NCBI GenBank assembly: GCA_010645155.1
Contig: CM021320.1
Location: 4,615,071 to 4,679,070, forward strand
Direction of reading: 5' to 3'
Source: Tigriopus japonicus
Lineage: Eukaryota; Arthropoda; Copepoda; Harpacticoida; Harpacticidae
Length of the DNA stretch: 64,000 nt
The notes beneath the pieces are model-generated. The model was not told the DNA's origin and did not search any database. It saw only the letters and a program-made list of their open reading frames with translations. The position numbers and the translations under genes are program-made. Of this stretch, positions 23,977 to 34,757 are shown piece by piece. The number at the start of each line of letters is the position of its first letter. The stretch's first letter is position 1.

Positions 23977-25767
23977 AATGTCAAATCCTATAATTGCGTG
24001 AACTAATGCCTTTGAATCAAATGATCATCTTCATCGAGCACCTTAGTATAATTTGGGAGAAGCAAACCGTAGGCAAGAGGTCACATGCCGAAAACTAAAA
24101 AGTTTTTCAAAAATGTCCCTTCTACGAATGCGTTTGTTTGGGCAAGTTTCAACTAGTCATTGGTGATTATGGATGTCATTCTATTGCACAAAAAATTGTC
24201 CTAAATTGCGCAAAAAATTGCACAAAAACGGCAAAAATTGCACTGAAAATTGCACATAACCTCCATTCTGGGAAAGTCCTTTTTGAATGGTCTTAAATGG
24301 GGCTTGCAAAGTTTATTTGCTGTTACATCTTAACAATGAAGTGTTCCATTGAATTCTGGGAAACCATCTATGAACAAAGGTGGATGGGTGCTTATTTGTG
24401 AGCAAAATGAATTTTGGTTGTTTAGCTTTTCTAAGAATCTCTCATTACACAAGCCTTTGAACGTTTCACACGAGTTTGAGGAAAGTACAATAGATGGCGT
24501 TAGGAGTAAATTATGGCTTTTGACTTATTTTGAATTATTCAGGGCTCAAAAATTTGATATTGAAGCTAAATACGAATGCATAAGTATCAACTACTGAAAG
24601 AGTTCAATCTGATTTTCAATTTGTTCAATCATTTTTGCGCGAGCTAATTCGTTGTGACTGCCAATTCACGTAAAACTGTACATTTGTCACTTCTGCGAAA
24701 AATCCGTTCGTTTATAGAGAATATCCAGAAAGTGACCCTTTTATTGAAGACTTTGGGCCTGGGGTGCCATCAAGATCAATGGCACTTGTGGCAGTCCTAA
24801 AAGATTGAACAGATTGAAATCAAATTCAATCCATCACTAGTATTGACTTGAAGCAAACTATAATGACTCAGTGAAAAGTTTTAACTCCAAGATAACTCGG
24901 AATGCACTTTCCAATGTGCTGCCATCAAACTGCGGTCAGATATATTTATCATTATTCAATGTAAGGACTGCAAAAGCCCATAAAATTGTCGTCTGCTTCC
25001 CGATACGACTGAAATATTTGGCACTATTTTAGCTACTTAGAATAACTGTTGTACTCAAAACCAGTTTTTGAACAAATGTAACAGGTTTCTGGCGGGAATC
25101 TCGGGAAAATGCATGAAAATTGCTAAAAATTGCACAAAACGTGAAAATTTGCAAAAATGGAAATAAACGGGAAAATTGCAAAAAGTTGCATTTACTAGAG
25201 AATGACATTCCTACTGATGATAAACGGCCCTTGCTGCCCACAGCCCGCGCAGCATGAGCCTTGCTGCTCAAAAAAAAATTTTTTTGAGCTTTGTAGGCTG
25301 ACCAGGCTGCGCCACAATCGCTGCAAAAACTACCATGATCAAAGCTCTTTCAGTCTCTCCAAACTTTGAACACAAAATTACTCATTAATCATTATGAACA
25401 GAAATTATTCATTTTTTTGGTTTCTACATCTTGCATTCCACACTCGATTTAAGTTGGCATGGGAGAGTAACTGACCACCAAAGAGGTAGAGCATTGTATT
25501 ATCTTAAATTGCGCTGAAGTTTAGTCACCACCTCGAAAACTGGAAGCACTAAAACCAGGTGGCGTCCTAGTACCGATTTAGGGAGCAGTCCACCTCTCTC
25601 ATCTGTTGCACTTTGTTCATGTACAGCATGACCCCTCAAGTCTGTGCTCTGCGTGATGAAATGATAATGATTTCCTGAAAACAAAACCAGTCTTAGTTAC
25701 CTTTGAAACTCAGACCCAACAAAGCGTCATCTTACATTTGAATTGTTTTTGAGTCAAAAAGGCCAAG
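23977..25767. other. Intergenic upstream of the sulfotransferase cluster
   Basis: No gene recognised. Two patches (24185-24260 and 25110-25195) are enriched in AAAATTGCAC-like words. An A9T8-type palindrome (CTCAAAAAAAAATTTTTTTGAG) lies near 25266. Neither is convincing as a functional site. Confidence 0.45.
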
Positions 25768-27556
25768 ATGAGTAAACTAATTCAGAAAAGCATCCAAGGG
25801 GTCATGAGTGATGATGTGTTGAAACGTCCCAACTTTGACGGTTTTGTAGTGATTGGTGCCGGATTACCAAGAACTGGTACCACCTCCATGAGGAGTGCCT
25901 TGGCCACTTTGCTCAATGGCTCTTGTTATCACATGATGTGTGTGGCAGAAGGGACTCATGAAGAAGAAGACTTCTGGCTAAAAGCCTTGAATCGAGAGAT
26001 CAAAAGTGATGAAGAATGGCGAAAGTTTTTTGAAGGTCGCGGATATCGGGCCGGGGTAGATTTTCCTGTATCCTTCTTCTATCGGTAATTTGGTTTTACT
26101 TATAAATTAGGCCAGGAAACCGACTTTGTTCTTATGAAGAAGCCGGCATGTCATAATGTGTCGTTAGATAATTGCAAAAAGGACAAAAAGGTCTAACTCT
26201 ATTTGTGCTAAAAAGTGCCCAACTTTGATTTACTACGTTTCTCAAAGTCAGGTCTAGATTAAAAGTTATATACCTAAAAACCTATCAGGTAAATAGTTTT
26301 TTTAAAATCTAGTCAGCACATTTTCGAAGCAGAATCGAAATTGCTTAAAAACATGTTGTTCAGCCGCTGAGTTTTTTGAGTTTAACCAGTCCAATTTGGC
26401 CCAAAAAAGCGAAAAAACGCAAATTCCCAAGGAAATGATGAAGATTTTTGATGTCAGAAAAAAAGATAAAAGTATTTTTTTTCTATGCTTTGTCATAACA
26501 TGTTTAAATAACATTTATTAATACTTTACACACAAACTAAAACTACATATGTGTGGAAAACTATGAATTAATTTTTTTGAGTACATGGGGTTAGGTTATA
26601 GGATGAAAAAAAAATTTGCGCCGATGTGTCTTCGTATTTTGTGAGAATTCGATATTTCTCAAAGGATCATGGTCAAATTGAACCAAAATCGATTTTTTTT
26701 AATACTTACAGATTTTCACAAAATTTGCTTGAAGGACCTACCTATATGACTTATCCATAATTCAAAAGCTCTAATTCGAAAATTGCATTTTTGATTGTGT
26801 TTTAGAAAATACTATATATTAGCTGGTATGTTTAGTGCTGAGACTTTCGGCAAAAAGAGCTCGTTGAACTGAAACCAAGTTTTTGATGCCAATAATTGCT
26901 CTTATTTATCATTTGATACCAATACTTTTTATCCTAGGTGCGATAAAATTGAAAAGCGCTTACTTTTATTTCAAGTGATTTGTTGAAAGCTTTTCCAAAT
27001 GCCAAGGTTATCCTGACCTTAAGGAATCCGGACACGTGGTACAAATCAGTTTTGGAGACCATTTATCGGGGCAACAAGAAAATTCAAGACTTTGCGGTTA
27101 GAACCTTTATGCAGATGGCAGGCAAGAAGAACTTAATCGAAGTTCTTGATCGAACCGCTTGGGAACCAGCTCAAGGAGCAACCAAAGGTGCAAGGTGCAA
27201 TTTTTGAAAATTAAGCAGTACGTTTGAATAAAATAAGCGCTTAATCGGATCTTCTAGGTATGTTGGTGGCCGTTGAAGAATCTCTAGAATCATCTAGAGA
27301 TTATTTCGAAAAGTGGAACAATTCTGTGCGCGAGGTTGTACCAAAGGACTGACTTTTAGAGTTTGATCCCAAACAGGGATGGGATCCTATTTGTAAGTTC
27401 TTGGGAGTACCAATTCCAGAGGTTCCATTCCCAAGATTAAATGATACCAAAGAAATGAATCGCAAGATGACTGGACTGACAATTTTAGCTTACTCCTTGG
27501 TTTATGGCTTACCAGCGATAATTCTTAGTGTTTTGGTTTATTTTGTTTTTCTTTGA
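25768..27556 (+). pseudogene. Sulfotransferase-family paralogue 1, interrupted by in-frame TGA
   Basis: Exons 25768-26084, 26976-27187 and 27258-27556 give a 276-codon frame like its two downstream paralogues. The family transfers a sulfuryl group from PAPS to an acceptor that cannot be told from sequence. The P-loop-type 5'-phosphosulfate loop is GAGLPRTGTTS (residues 30-40), and the second PAPS-binding segment is RNPDTWYKS (122-130). At codon 208 (27350-27352) TGA stands where both paralogues have CGG (KDRLL); it is consistent with CGA to TGA or with two changes from CGG. The following 68 codons stay open and similar to the paralogues, ending in the same hydrophobic tail. It is therefore a young pseudogene, a loss-of-function allele, or a sequencing error. 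The exon 2 donor (AAAG|GTGCAAG) is weak. Intron 1 is 891 bp against 88 bp in paralogue 2. The start has G at -3 and agrees with paralogue 2 (MSKLIQK). Confidence 0.85.
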
Positions 27557-27857
27557 TTTCACTGAACATGCAGATAATTTGTGGGGTCTATTGCAGTTTC
27601 ACCTTGTCGGCTGAAATGTGTTACAGATGCCTTCCAATTAAGACAGATGTTCAACATGTCCATATTTTTTTTTATAATTACACGTTTGGAAATAAGATCA
27701 AATTGGAGTTTTTTTTTTAACATGAGGCGATGTTCTTCGAAAATAAAATTGCGCGTAAGAAAATTACAGTTTTTCTTCTTCATTTGTCTTGCCTCTCTCA
27801 AATGAAGTGAATGCTTCAGATCACGACAAAAACTCTCAAACCCTCGTCGAAATTTTG
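27557..27857. other. Intergenic after sulfotransferase paralogue 1
   Basis: No gene seen. An AATAAA at 27742-27747 could serve as a distal poly(A) signal but is 185 bp past the stop. Confidence 0.35.
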
Positions 27858-28145
27858 TTTTCGGTTTCGGTCTTGCTTACCGTACCCAAAAGCATACATG
27901 CACTTTAAAGAATGGAGTTTGACAGCAAAATGGAAGATATTTTGGTCTAAAATCTCAGAAACTTAATTTTTCTATCTTTTTGAAATATGCCATAGCCCAA
28001 CTTGGAACACATGAGCAATATCAATGTTGAGGCAAACTTGACGGGAATATAATTTTGTAGGCAAGTGCTTTCGGTTTCCTTTTCAGAAAAGCCAAATTTG
28101 TTCGAAAACTCGATTTCGGTTTCGACCCCTTTCCGTTCATCACTA
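27858..28145 (+). mobile_element. CGGTTTCGG MITE, degenerate copy 3
   Basis: Collinear with copies 1 and 2 (GGTTTCGGTCTTGCTTACCG, CATACATGCACTTTAAAGAA, GAACACATGAGCAAT, then CTTTCGGTTTC and CGTTCATCACTAA at the end) but with many substitutions and no clear left terminus. It is an older insertion. Confidence 0.65.
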
Positions 28146-28371
28146 ATGTTTAATTTTTTATTTAGTTTGTTTGAAGGGAAAGTCTATTATAACCATGTTA
28201 TTCTTGTTTTGGAAATGAAGCAAAAGCTTCCCTTTACAAAACTACTTTCGGTTTTTTTTTCAGAAGTAAAAACATGTTAACAGAGTTGAATCCGACCCAA
28301 AATAGAGCAAATCATTTTCCAATCTCATCCACGAAAGAAAACATTTTTGGGGTGGACCAAAAACCAGACGA

Positions 28372-29071
28372 ATGGAACGAAAAAGTGAGAGTGCGCGATC
28401 GCTTTTTTTACGTTACGAAGGGCCCTTCACCCTTCACCAAAAGGAGAACAAGTAGCATTCTTAACCAACTCCCAGCTTCCTCTTTTCGTCTGTGGTTGAG
28501 GGGACGGCCTGCCCCGTCTTAAGGTCATATGTTTTGTGTTTGCAGATCCATGCTTTGAAGCATACTTCATCAATCGACTTCCATCCTTTCTACGTCTTTT
28601 TAACGTTTTCAGGCTTCTAAAATGACGCCATATGAATGTCAGCTTCCACGTATTAGATGTTTAACCCAAAATTTGGTAACAAATGCTCTAGAAGGCTTAA
28701 AATATGCTTGAAGTCAATAATGGAAGTATGCTTGCAGCATGCCTTGGTGCAAACAAAACATATGAGCTTTAGTCTAGTCTCAGCTCAAGGAAGGGAGAGC
28801 CAGCTCTTGAAGCTAGCTCTTACATTGATGCCAGATAATGGTATTTCCTGACACTTTTTGCAAAAAAAACAAGATGAAATGATTCAAAATGAAGAAGAAA
28901 TGTTTTTACTGAAAAGTGGCAGATCATGGCAGCATGGGACCTCTATAATGGCAGTGAGTGGCACTATTTCAAACAACTTTTAGCAATGTTGGCTTGAAAG
29001 ACCTGGGAACCCTGCCCTCAAGGGCCTTTCGTAACGTGAAAAAAGCGATCACGCACTCTCACTTTTTCGTT
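28372..29071. mobile_element. Inverted-repeat-bounded element, about 0.7 kb
   Basis: 28372-28424 (GGAACGAAAAAGTGAGAGTG...CGTTACGAAGGGCCC) is repeated in inverted orientation at 29017-29071 with only a few differences over ~52 bp. The ~590 bp between arms has no recognisable protein. A target duplication was not identified, so the outer ends are approximate. Confidence 0.6.
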
Positions 29072-29514
29072 CCAAAAAATTGGTTGTTACACCAATAATT
29101 GGCAAAGTTAAAAAGAAAACAGTTTGGCGGCCTTAACTTTGGGCATCATGACTTGAAACTAGAGGTGCATTATTCTGTTGAATGGATTGACATTATAGTG
29201 GAAATTCACGCGTGCTTTGGATCCTGTTTCTTCTCTTGTCTTTTGCTTGTCTTGGTCTCATTGACCTTCAAATTCTAGAAATTGAACTAAATGAAGTTAG
29301 GTCATTATTAGAGCGGCCGAAAATATTTAAAAAAATAAGTGAAATATTTAAATAATATTTAATAAAATAAGAGCGAAATATTTAAAAAAGTATTTAAAAG
29401 TGAGTGAAATATTTAAGAAATATTTAGAAAAATTAGGCTAAATATTTAAAAATATTTAAAAAATAATAAAAATTGGCAAATGTGTTAAACATACAAAAAC
29501 TATATAAAAAGTTT

Positions 29515-31251
29515 TTATTCCGTGGGACTTTTTTTTTCACCGTTGCGTGCATAGAAATAGTTAATAATAACAGTTTTTGAAAGATTTTCACAAGAAAAAC
29601 CTTGACGCCGATCAGAAAAAATGTGTTTAAATTGCGAGAAGGACCGCTCGGCATCCACTGACACAATTGGGGCAAACTTAAAAGAAGACGCACAAACAGG
29701 ACTTATTCCCAGAGGTAATGAGGAACACTCTCCAATTAGACTCTGGTTCACAGTCTTAAGGACTTTTAGGCCACCATTTTTTTCCAAGACTTGCCACAAT
29801 TTGTTTTGAAATGGTTTGATTTTGTCTCCCTTAACATCATTCAACCTATCTTCGGCATTTTTGAGGATTGCCAAAGAGTTCGATAATGACAATCCGTCTT
29901 CTTCCAGTTGGGTGATTGAAGATGAGAGGAAGCTCAGGTTTGCGTGGATGAAGGCGAGGTCTGCCTTGAGGCTGGTCTTTTTGAGCAAGGCCTGTGCTTC
30001 CTTAATTGATTGGGCACTGTCACTTTCAAACGCCTCAACAACGCTGGTAATCTTGTCAAGGTGTTGGGCATAGAATGAGGCTGCGTCAATCCACGTTCCC
30101 TAACGGGTCAAAACTGGTTCTGGGGGTAACGGCAGATTAGGGCAGCCTTCTCTATAGGCAGTACGGCGGCAAGGAGACTTCCGAAAAATCATTTTCATAG
30201 ACGCAATTAGCCTGTTTACGTCTGGAAACATCTCTGCGGCGAGATTGCAAACTCTATAACAAGGATAGAAGCACTAGTTTTCAAGAAAATTCAATAATTT
30301 TTTATTAATTGCTTACAAGTGGAGGGCATGAGCCGTGCATGTGACATGGATCAGGTGGGGGAAAAAGACCTGGAGATCTTTCCCACATTTGATCATGTAA
30401 GGGGCGGCGTCACTTAGGAGAATGCGAAGTCTGTCTCCATCAAATTCAGGATCCAATTTCCGCAGAGAATCATTAACAAGCCTTGAGAATGAAACACTCA
30501 ATCAAGTTTGCCATAGTGGTTGTAAAATTAATACTCAAAATACCTGGCCACTGTGGCAGCATCAGCCCTTTCTAAAAAGGCCACATTGATAAGGTGGGGT
30601 TTTTGAAATTCTTGGCTATCCAATTTCCCCACAAGTACATTGGCCACCTCTCGGCCTAAGGCATCCCTGGTGCAGTCGGTGGTAACCCACAGGAGCCCTT
30701 TCTTCAAGTCCTCTTTGATCCAGTGAAATGTTTCTGAATAGCATTCGGGCAAATGTTTGGCTCGTAACATGGTTTCACGGGGTAGTGTGATGCCAGATAT
30801 ATTCTGAAGAACGTCGCGAAGAATAGGATTCATCATTTTCTTTAAAGGAATATTGACTGCAAGAAATCCCTTGCAAAGTTCTCCTCCAAGTAACTCGGCT
30901 CTAGAATAAATCAATTATTACGGTCTTGAAATATTGGCAAGAAGCTGCTTTTTTAGCGACATACTTCGTTTTCTTGACTTTTTCCGTGGGTAAAATGTCC
31001 CCTAACAAAGCTTGAGAGGCGGTTCTTTTCTTCTTCAAATCCATATTCTTCTGATGCCGGCTGGTCTTGGCGTGTTGGCGGAAAAGCTCTCTCTGGGATG
31101 CCGAAAAAGTTGAGTCGCAATACTTGCAGAAACATTCGTTTGAAGACTTCAAGGAGACGTAGACATACGGAAATTCATGCCTCTCATTAAACTCTCTCAG
31201 ATGCTTCAGCTTTGTGGCCATTTTCTGACTGGGTACACTTGAAGAAGTCAT
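29515..31251 (-). pseudogene. hAT transposase (BED finger, hATC domain), disrupted
   Basis: Transcribed from right to left. Pieces: 31251 to ~30901 with a BED-type finger (CFCKYC, then H-x5-H in RQHAKTSRH); ~30912 to 30544; 30481 to 30317 with SDAAPYM and HVTCTAHALH, typical of the hAT catalytic region; 30253 to 29515 ending in the hATC dimerisation block (SVDAERSFSQFKHIFSDRR). Junctions 30544/30481 and 30317/30253 have GT-AG ends and matching phases (introns of 62-63 bp). Two lesions are visible. The BED piece and the next piece are in different frames at ~30901-30914 without a credible intron. A TAG at 30102-30100 sits where the family usually has a tryptophan (TRW-G-TW). The protein cannot be made intact from this copy. 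Confidence 0.88.
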
Positions 31252-31391
31252 TGTATTGGTGAGGGATGGACAAGATAAGTGGAAGGGGTACAAGCATAGA
31301 TACGGTACAAGCTTCACGAGTTTCCTTTCTTTTTGGATTCTCAACCCTCTTCACTTGTGGTCGTGCTCACTTCAAGATTATCACTCGAAAC

Positions 31392-32504
31392 TAGAGCTCT
31401 ATATTAGAAAGAGTACAATCATATCCAACGCCATCTAGTTCATTCTGCTCGCAACTGCTCGCCGTTCCCAAAAGGATGCACGAGTACCCTCTAAGCTGAA
31501 CAAATTTTCCAAAATATGAGACCAAGATAGCAATTTTTGAGAAACTAAGGGGCCTAGAACCCTTATGAAGGGGTCTAAAATGAACTGTTAGTGTGTTTCA
31601 AATGAGTTAAGATTGCATTACTTGTAAAATTGGGTTTAAAACTTTAAAAGACATTAAGAGAATGAAAATCTATCCCCTTGGACATATTGATGCAAGTGGT
31701 GATGGCAACAATGTGATTGGAAATGAAATTGCAGGGCTGCTGAATTCTCTTCCCTCTTGTGCTTGGCTGTCATGGTCATTGCTGAGAAAGAGCACAGGGA
31801 ATTTTCTTCATCTCTTGACTTCACCCCTGACTGCAATTTACACTTGCCCACCTACCCCTTGATATGCAAGATCACAGGTGTAAGTGGTGGTGGCCAGCAG
31901 GGGAGTCCACTCAAATGCTTGCTAGCTTCAGATGGCTTGCCCAGCTTGCCCACTGGCACTTGTTAAGAAGGGAACTGCTAGGATTGCTGGGCCGGGCCAG
32001 CTTTCTCTCTCTCTCTCGCTCGCTCGCTCTCTCTTGCTCTCGCTCTCCACACTGAGCCCAGTGAACAAACAAGGAGGACTGGACTCAAAATTTCAGGGTC
32101 GAAAGGTGAAGAAAGGAAAACTCAACATTCTCCTCTCTATCAATATTCTATCTGAAACATTTTTATGGTAGGAGCCCTGATTGCGAACGTTTTCTCTGAA
32201 AAGCATCGATCAGAGTGAGGGGTGAGATATTCATTTTTCTCTTGGTCTTTTAGGTTTTAAACTTAATTTTACAAGTAATTCAGCTTTGAATCATTTGAAA
32301 CACACTAATAGATCATTTTGGACCCCTTCATTAAGGTTCTAGGCCCTTTACTTTCTCAAAAGTTGTTACCTTGTTCTCATATTTTGGAAAAGTTGTTCAG
32401 CTTAGAGGGTACTTTTGCATTGTTTTGGGAACGGCGAGCAGTTGCGAGCCAAATCAACTAGATGGCGTTGGATATGATTGTACTCTTTCTAATATAGAGC
32501 TCTA
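31392..32504. mobile_element. Nested hAT-like foldback element, 1113 bp
   Basis: Inserted in the hAT element and flanked by perfect 8-bp duplications CTCGAAAC (31384-31391 and 32505-32512). Termini TAGAGCTCTATATTAG are inverted copies and the inverted arms extend ~255-265 bp each (31392-~31655 and ~32249-32504), with moderate divergence toward the centre. The ~600-bp loop has a CT-rich patch and frames I do not recognise. There is no transposase, so it must be moved by another element. Confidence 0.92.
32003..32047. repeat. CT/CTCG simple repeat
   Basis: Run of CTCTCTCTCTCTCGCTCGCT and CTCTTGCTCTCGCTCTC in the loop of the nested foldback element. Confidence 0.85.
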
Positions 32505-32671
32505 CTCGAAACAACGTTTGCTGATGTACTTGATAGTGTTGCCAAAAAAGTAAAGACAGCAAAAAGTTCTCTGAAAACAGCGAAATATTTAAAAAACGCC
32601 AAAATTTACAAAATATTTAAATTAAATATTTATTTATTTAATTAAATATTTTCGGCCGCTCTAGTCATTAT

Positions 32672-33050
32672 TCTTGCTCTCATTACGGAAATTCTCTCCT
32701 TGCTTCAAGATTGAGAAAAGCGTGAAAAAAGGAAAAGTCCGTCAACTTATTTTTTTATTTTACGTCTGTCAGATGTTTTTGGCAATCTTTTTTTGAGAAA
32801 TCTGATGGCAAATTGAATTTGAGGAGCATCGAATATTCACGCAACTTCTACACAGCTTGTAATGAAAATAATCGAGTAAACCAAGTAAGTTATGATAACA
32901 CATATATGTGATAAACACAGAAAATCGTGTCAGTGAAGGCAAAGTAGATTTTATCAATTTTTTTACCACGGCCCTCTCAACGTACAAGCTGGGAAAAGTC
33001 AGAAAATCTAGCCTGTAGTAACGTACATGGAGCGCCACTTGTAGTCTGAC
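32672..33050. other. Spacer between hAT and foldback element
   Basis: Short AT-rich interval between the right target duplication of the hAT and the 33051 inverted-repeat element. No gene seen. Confidence 0.45.
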
Positions 33051-33702
33051 AATGGGAAATGCAGGGGGAGGTTTGAGTGATCTCTTCAAAAATCTTATCG
33101 CGGGCGGATGAAAGAAGAGAAAAGGCTTGTTTGGCAGCAGTGGGTGGCTCGTGAGAATTTGGGCAGTTTAAGGGTTTTCGCAATTTACAGACCGCCCTTG
33201 CGAATTAGATGCCATGAAAAATGTCGAATTGCAAGTTTGAACACCTTTGGTTAGGATTTTGGAATAAAATGCACACTTTATTTGCTCGTTCTTGCACGAG
33301 AAAATTCTCAACAAAAGGCCACTTTTTTTTGGGTAAGTACAAGTGTAAGTGATGTTATAAGCACTGATTTGTATTGTAAAGCTCCAAAACCATCATGGTA
33401 TCAAACAAAATGCCGTTTTTTGTACGTGTTTCTCTTCAATATCAAAGGTCTTTTTTAAGTGCTTGCCATTTTTTGATCAAAAGAATAATTTTGCAAATTC
33501 TTACAAAACCGAGAGTCAAAATGTCCAAACTGGCAATTCGACATTTTTTGTAGCATATAAGTCATAAGGGCGGTCTGTAAAACGCGAAAACCCTTGCACT
33601 GACCAAAATCTTACATTGACGAACAAGCCTTTTCTCTTCTTTCATCCGCCCGCGATAAGATTTTTGAAGAGATCACTCAAACCTCCCCCTGCATCCCCCA
33701 TT
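33051..33702. mobile_element. Inverted-repeat (foldback) element, about 650 bp
   Basis: 33051-~33241 (AATGGGAAATGCAGGGGGAGG...) is mirrored by ~33522-33702 (...CCTCCCCCTGCATCCCCCATT). The arms share an almost identical ~75-bp outer block (TTTGAGTGATCTCTTC...AAGGCTTGTT), a diverged stretch, then a second conserved block (AGGGTTTTCGC...ACAGACCGCCCTT). No target duplication was evident and there is no coding capacity. Confidence 0.75.
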
Positions 33703-34757
33703 AGCTGTTTTAAACACAACCCAGCAATTGACGATGTTTTCGTTCGTAAATGAATGGTACTTTTCATGCTAATACCTTGACAGTTTTTTAACCTTGAAAA
33801 TTTCACCTTTAGGTAAAAATTTTGGAAATAAAATCAAAGCTTTAACTTTTTTCACAATTAAAAAAGATGAAAATTCAAAACTATTCATCTATTCTAGGCG
33901 ATATAATTGAAATAATATAATTGAAATATATCATATTGAAACACTTAGATCCCAAAATATGCTTTTAAACGGCTCCAACTGCATTGAAGTATATGCTCCG
34001 GAACAACAAATATGCTTAAAAAACTGTACGAAATATGGTCAAAAATACGGTTGGGAACCTAAAATTTGCTCTTTCACCCAAAACATTCAAAATCGATGGC
34101 ATTTAAAAACAATCTCCAAAGAAAAGGCAACATCAAGAAGACCACACAATGTGAAAATTAAAATCTCAGGCCGTCAAATAAGTTGCGGCAAAAATACATG
34201 TTTAGCAAAAGGAAACAATTTTCATCAACCATTTCCTTTTTTCGATACCTATAGCTAAAGCTTGATATGCAACAAAGTTATAACTGAAGATAATAAAATG
34301 CATGGAAAATAGCTGTGGCCAAATTTAGGGGGATTTTTCTAGTTCAATTTTGGCAACTTGAAGCGTTTTTGTGTATTGGGTCGAAATTTTTGTCCATTTC
34401 TTCTTCAATTTTGAAGAAAAAGCAACCTGAAAACTCAAAATATGCTTGAAAGACAAAAACAAAATACTATATATATATGATGATGTGAAATTTTCTTGAA
34501 AATGTTTCGCGTTTTCATAAATAAAGAAAAAAAAATGCTCTATGAACTGAAAATCGACTTTGAACGTTTACCTGAGACATGCGGGACATAGTGCATGGCA
34601 AGGTGTGTACTATGATCACGTCCAGCCTGACCCCCAATGTTTTCCTCATCGAGTTACGCAATCTGGCAATGTGCAAGATCAGCAACATACAAACCATTCC
34701 ATCAAACATCTCAAGTTCTTTCTTCATTTGAAAAGTCCATCAACACTGGAAGAAACC
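33703..34757. other. Intergenic upstream of sulfotransferase paralogue 2
   Basis: AT-rich. The frame at 33959-34258 has no recognisable features. The paralogue 2 frame is open upstream of its ATG, but the extension has no counterpart in the other two paralogues, so I treat it as 5' untranslated or upstream sequence. Confidence 0.45.

Larger units (their letters stand above)
29309..32663 (-). mobile_element. hAT-superfamily DNA transposon, 3355 bp
   Basis: Left end TAGAGCGGCCGAAAATATTT (29309) and right end AAATATTTTCGGCCGCTCTA (to 32663) are perfect 20-bp inverted repeats. The element is flanked by perfect 8-bp duplications GTCATTAT (29301-29308 and 32664-32671), the hAT signature. Both subterminal regions carry many AAATATTT words, likely transposase-binding repeats. 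On the minus strand it encodes a BED-finger hAT transposase that is now disrupted. A second element (31392-32504) has inserted upstream of the transposase start. Confidence 0.95.

Noticed and set aside
24185..25195. Repeated AAAATTGCAC-like words upstream of the sulfotransferases
   Set aside because: Irregular spacing and poor conservation; probably decayed low-complexity sequence, not binding sites.
33959..34258. 99-codon plus-strand frame
   Set aside because: AT-rich composition, no recognisable motif, no splice context.
34560..34757. N-terminal extension of sulfotransferase paralogue 2
   Set aside because: Open in frame but absent from the two paralogues and without an upstream ATG; ATG 34758 aligns with the start of paralogue 1.
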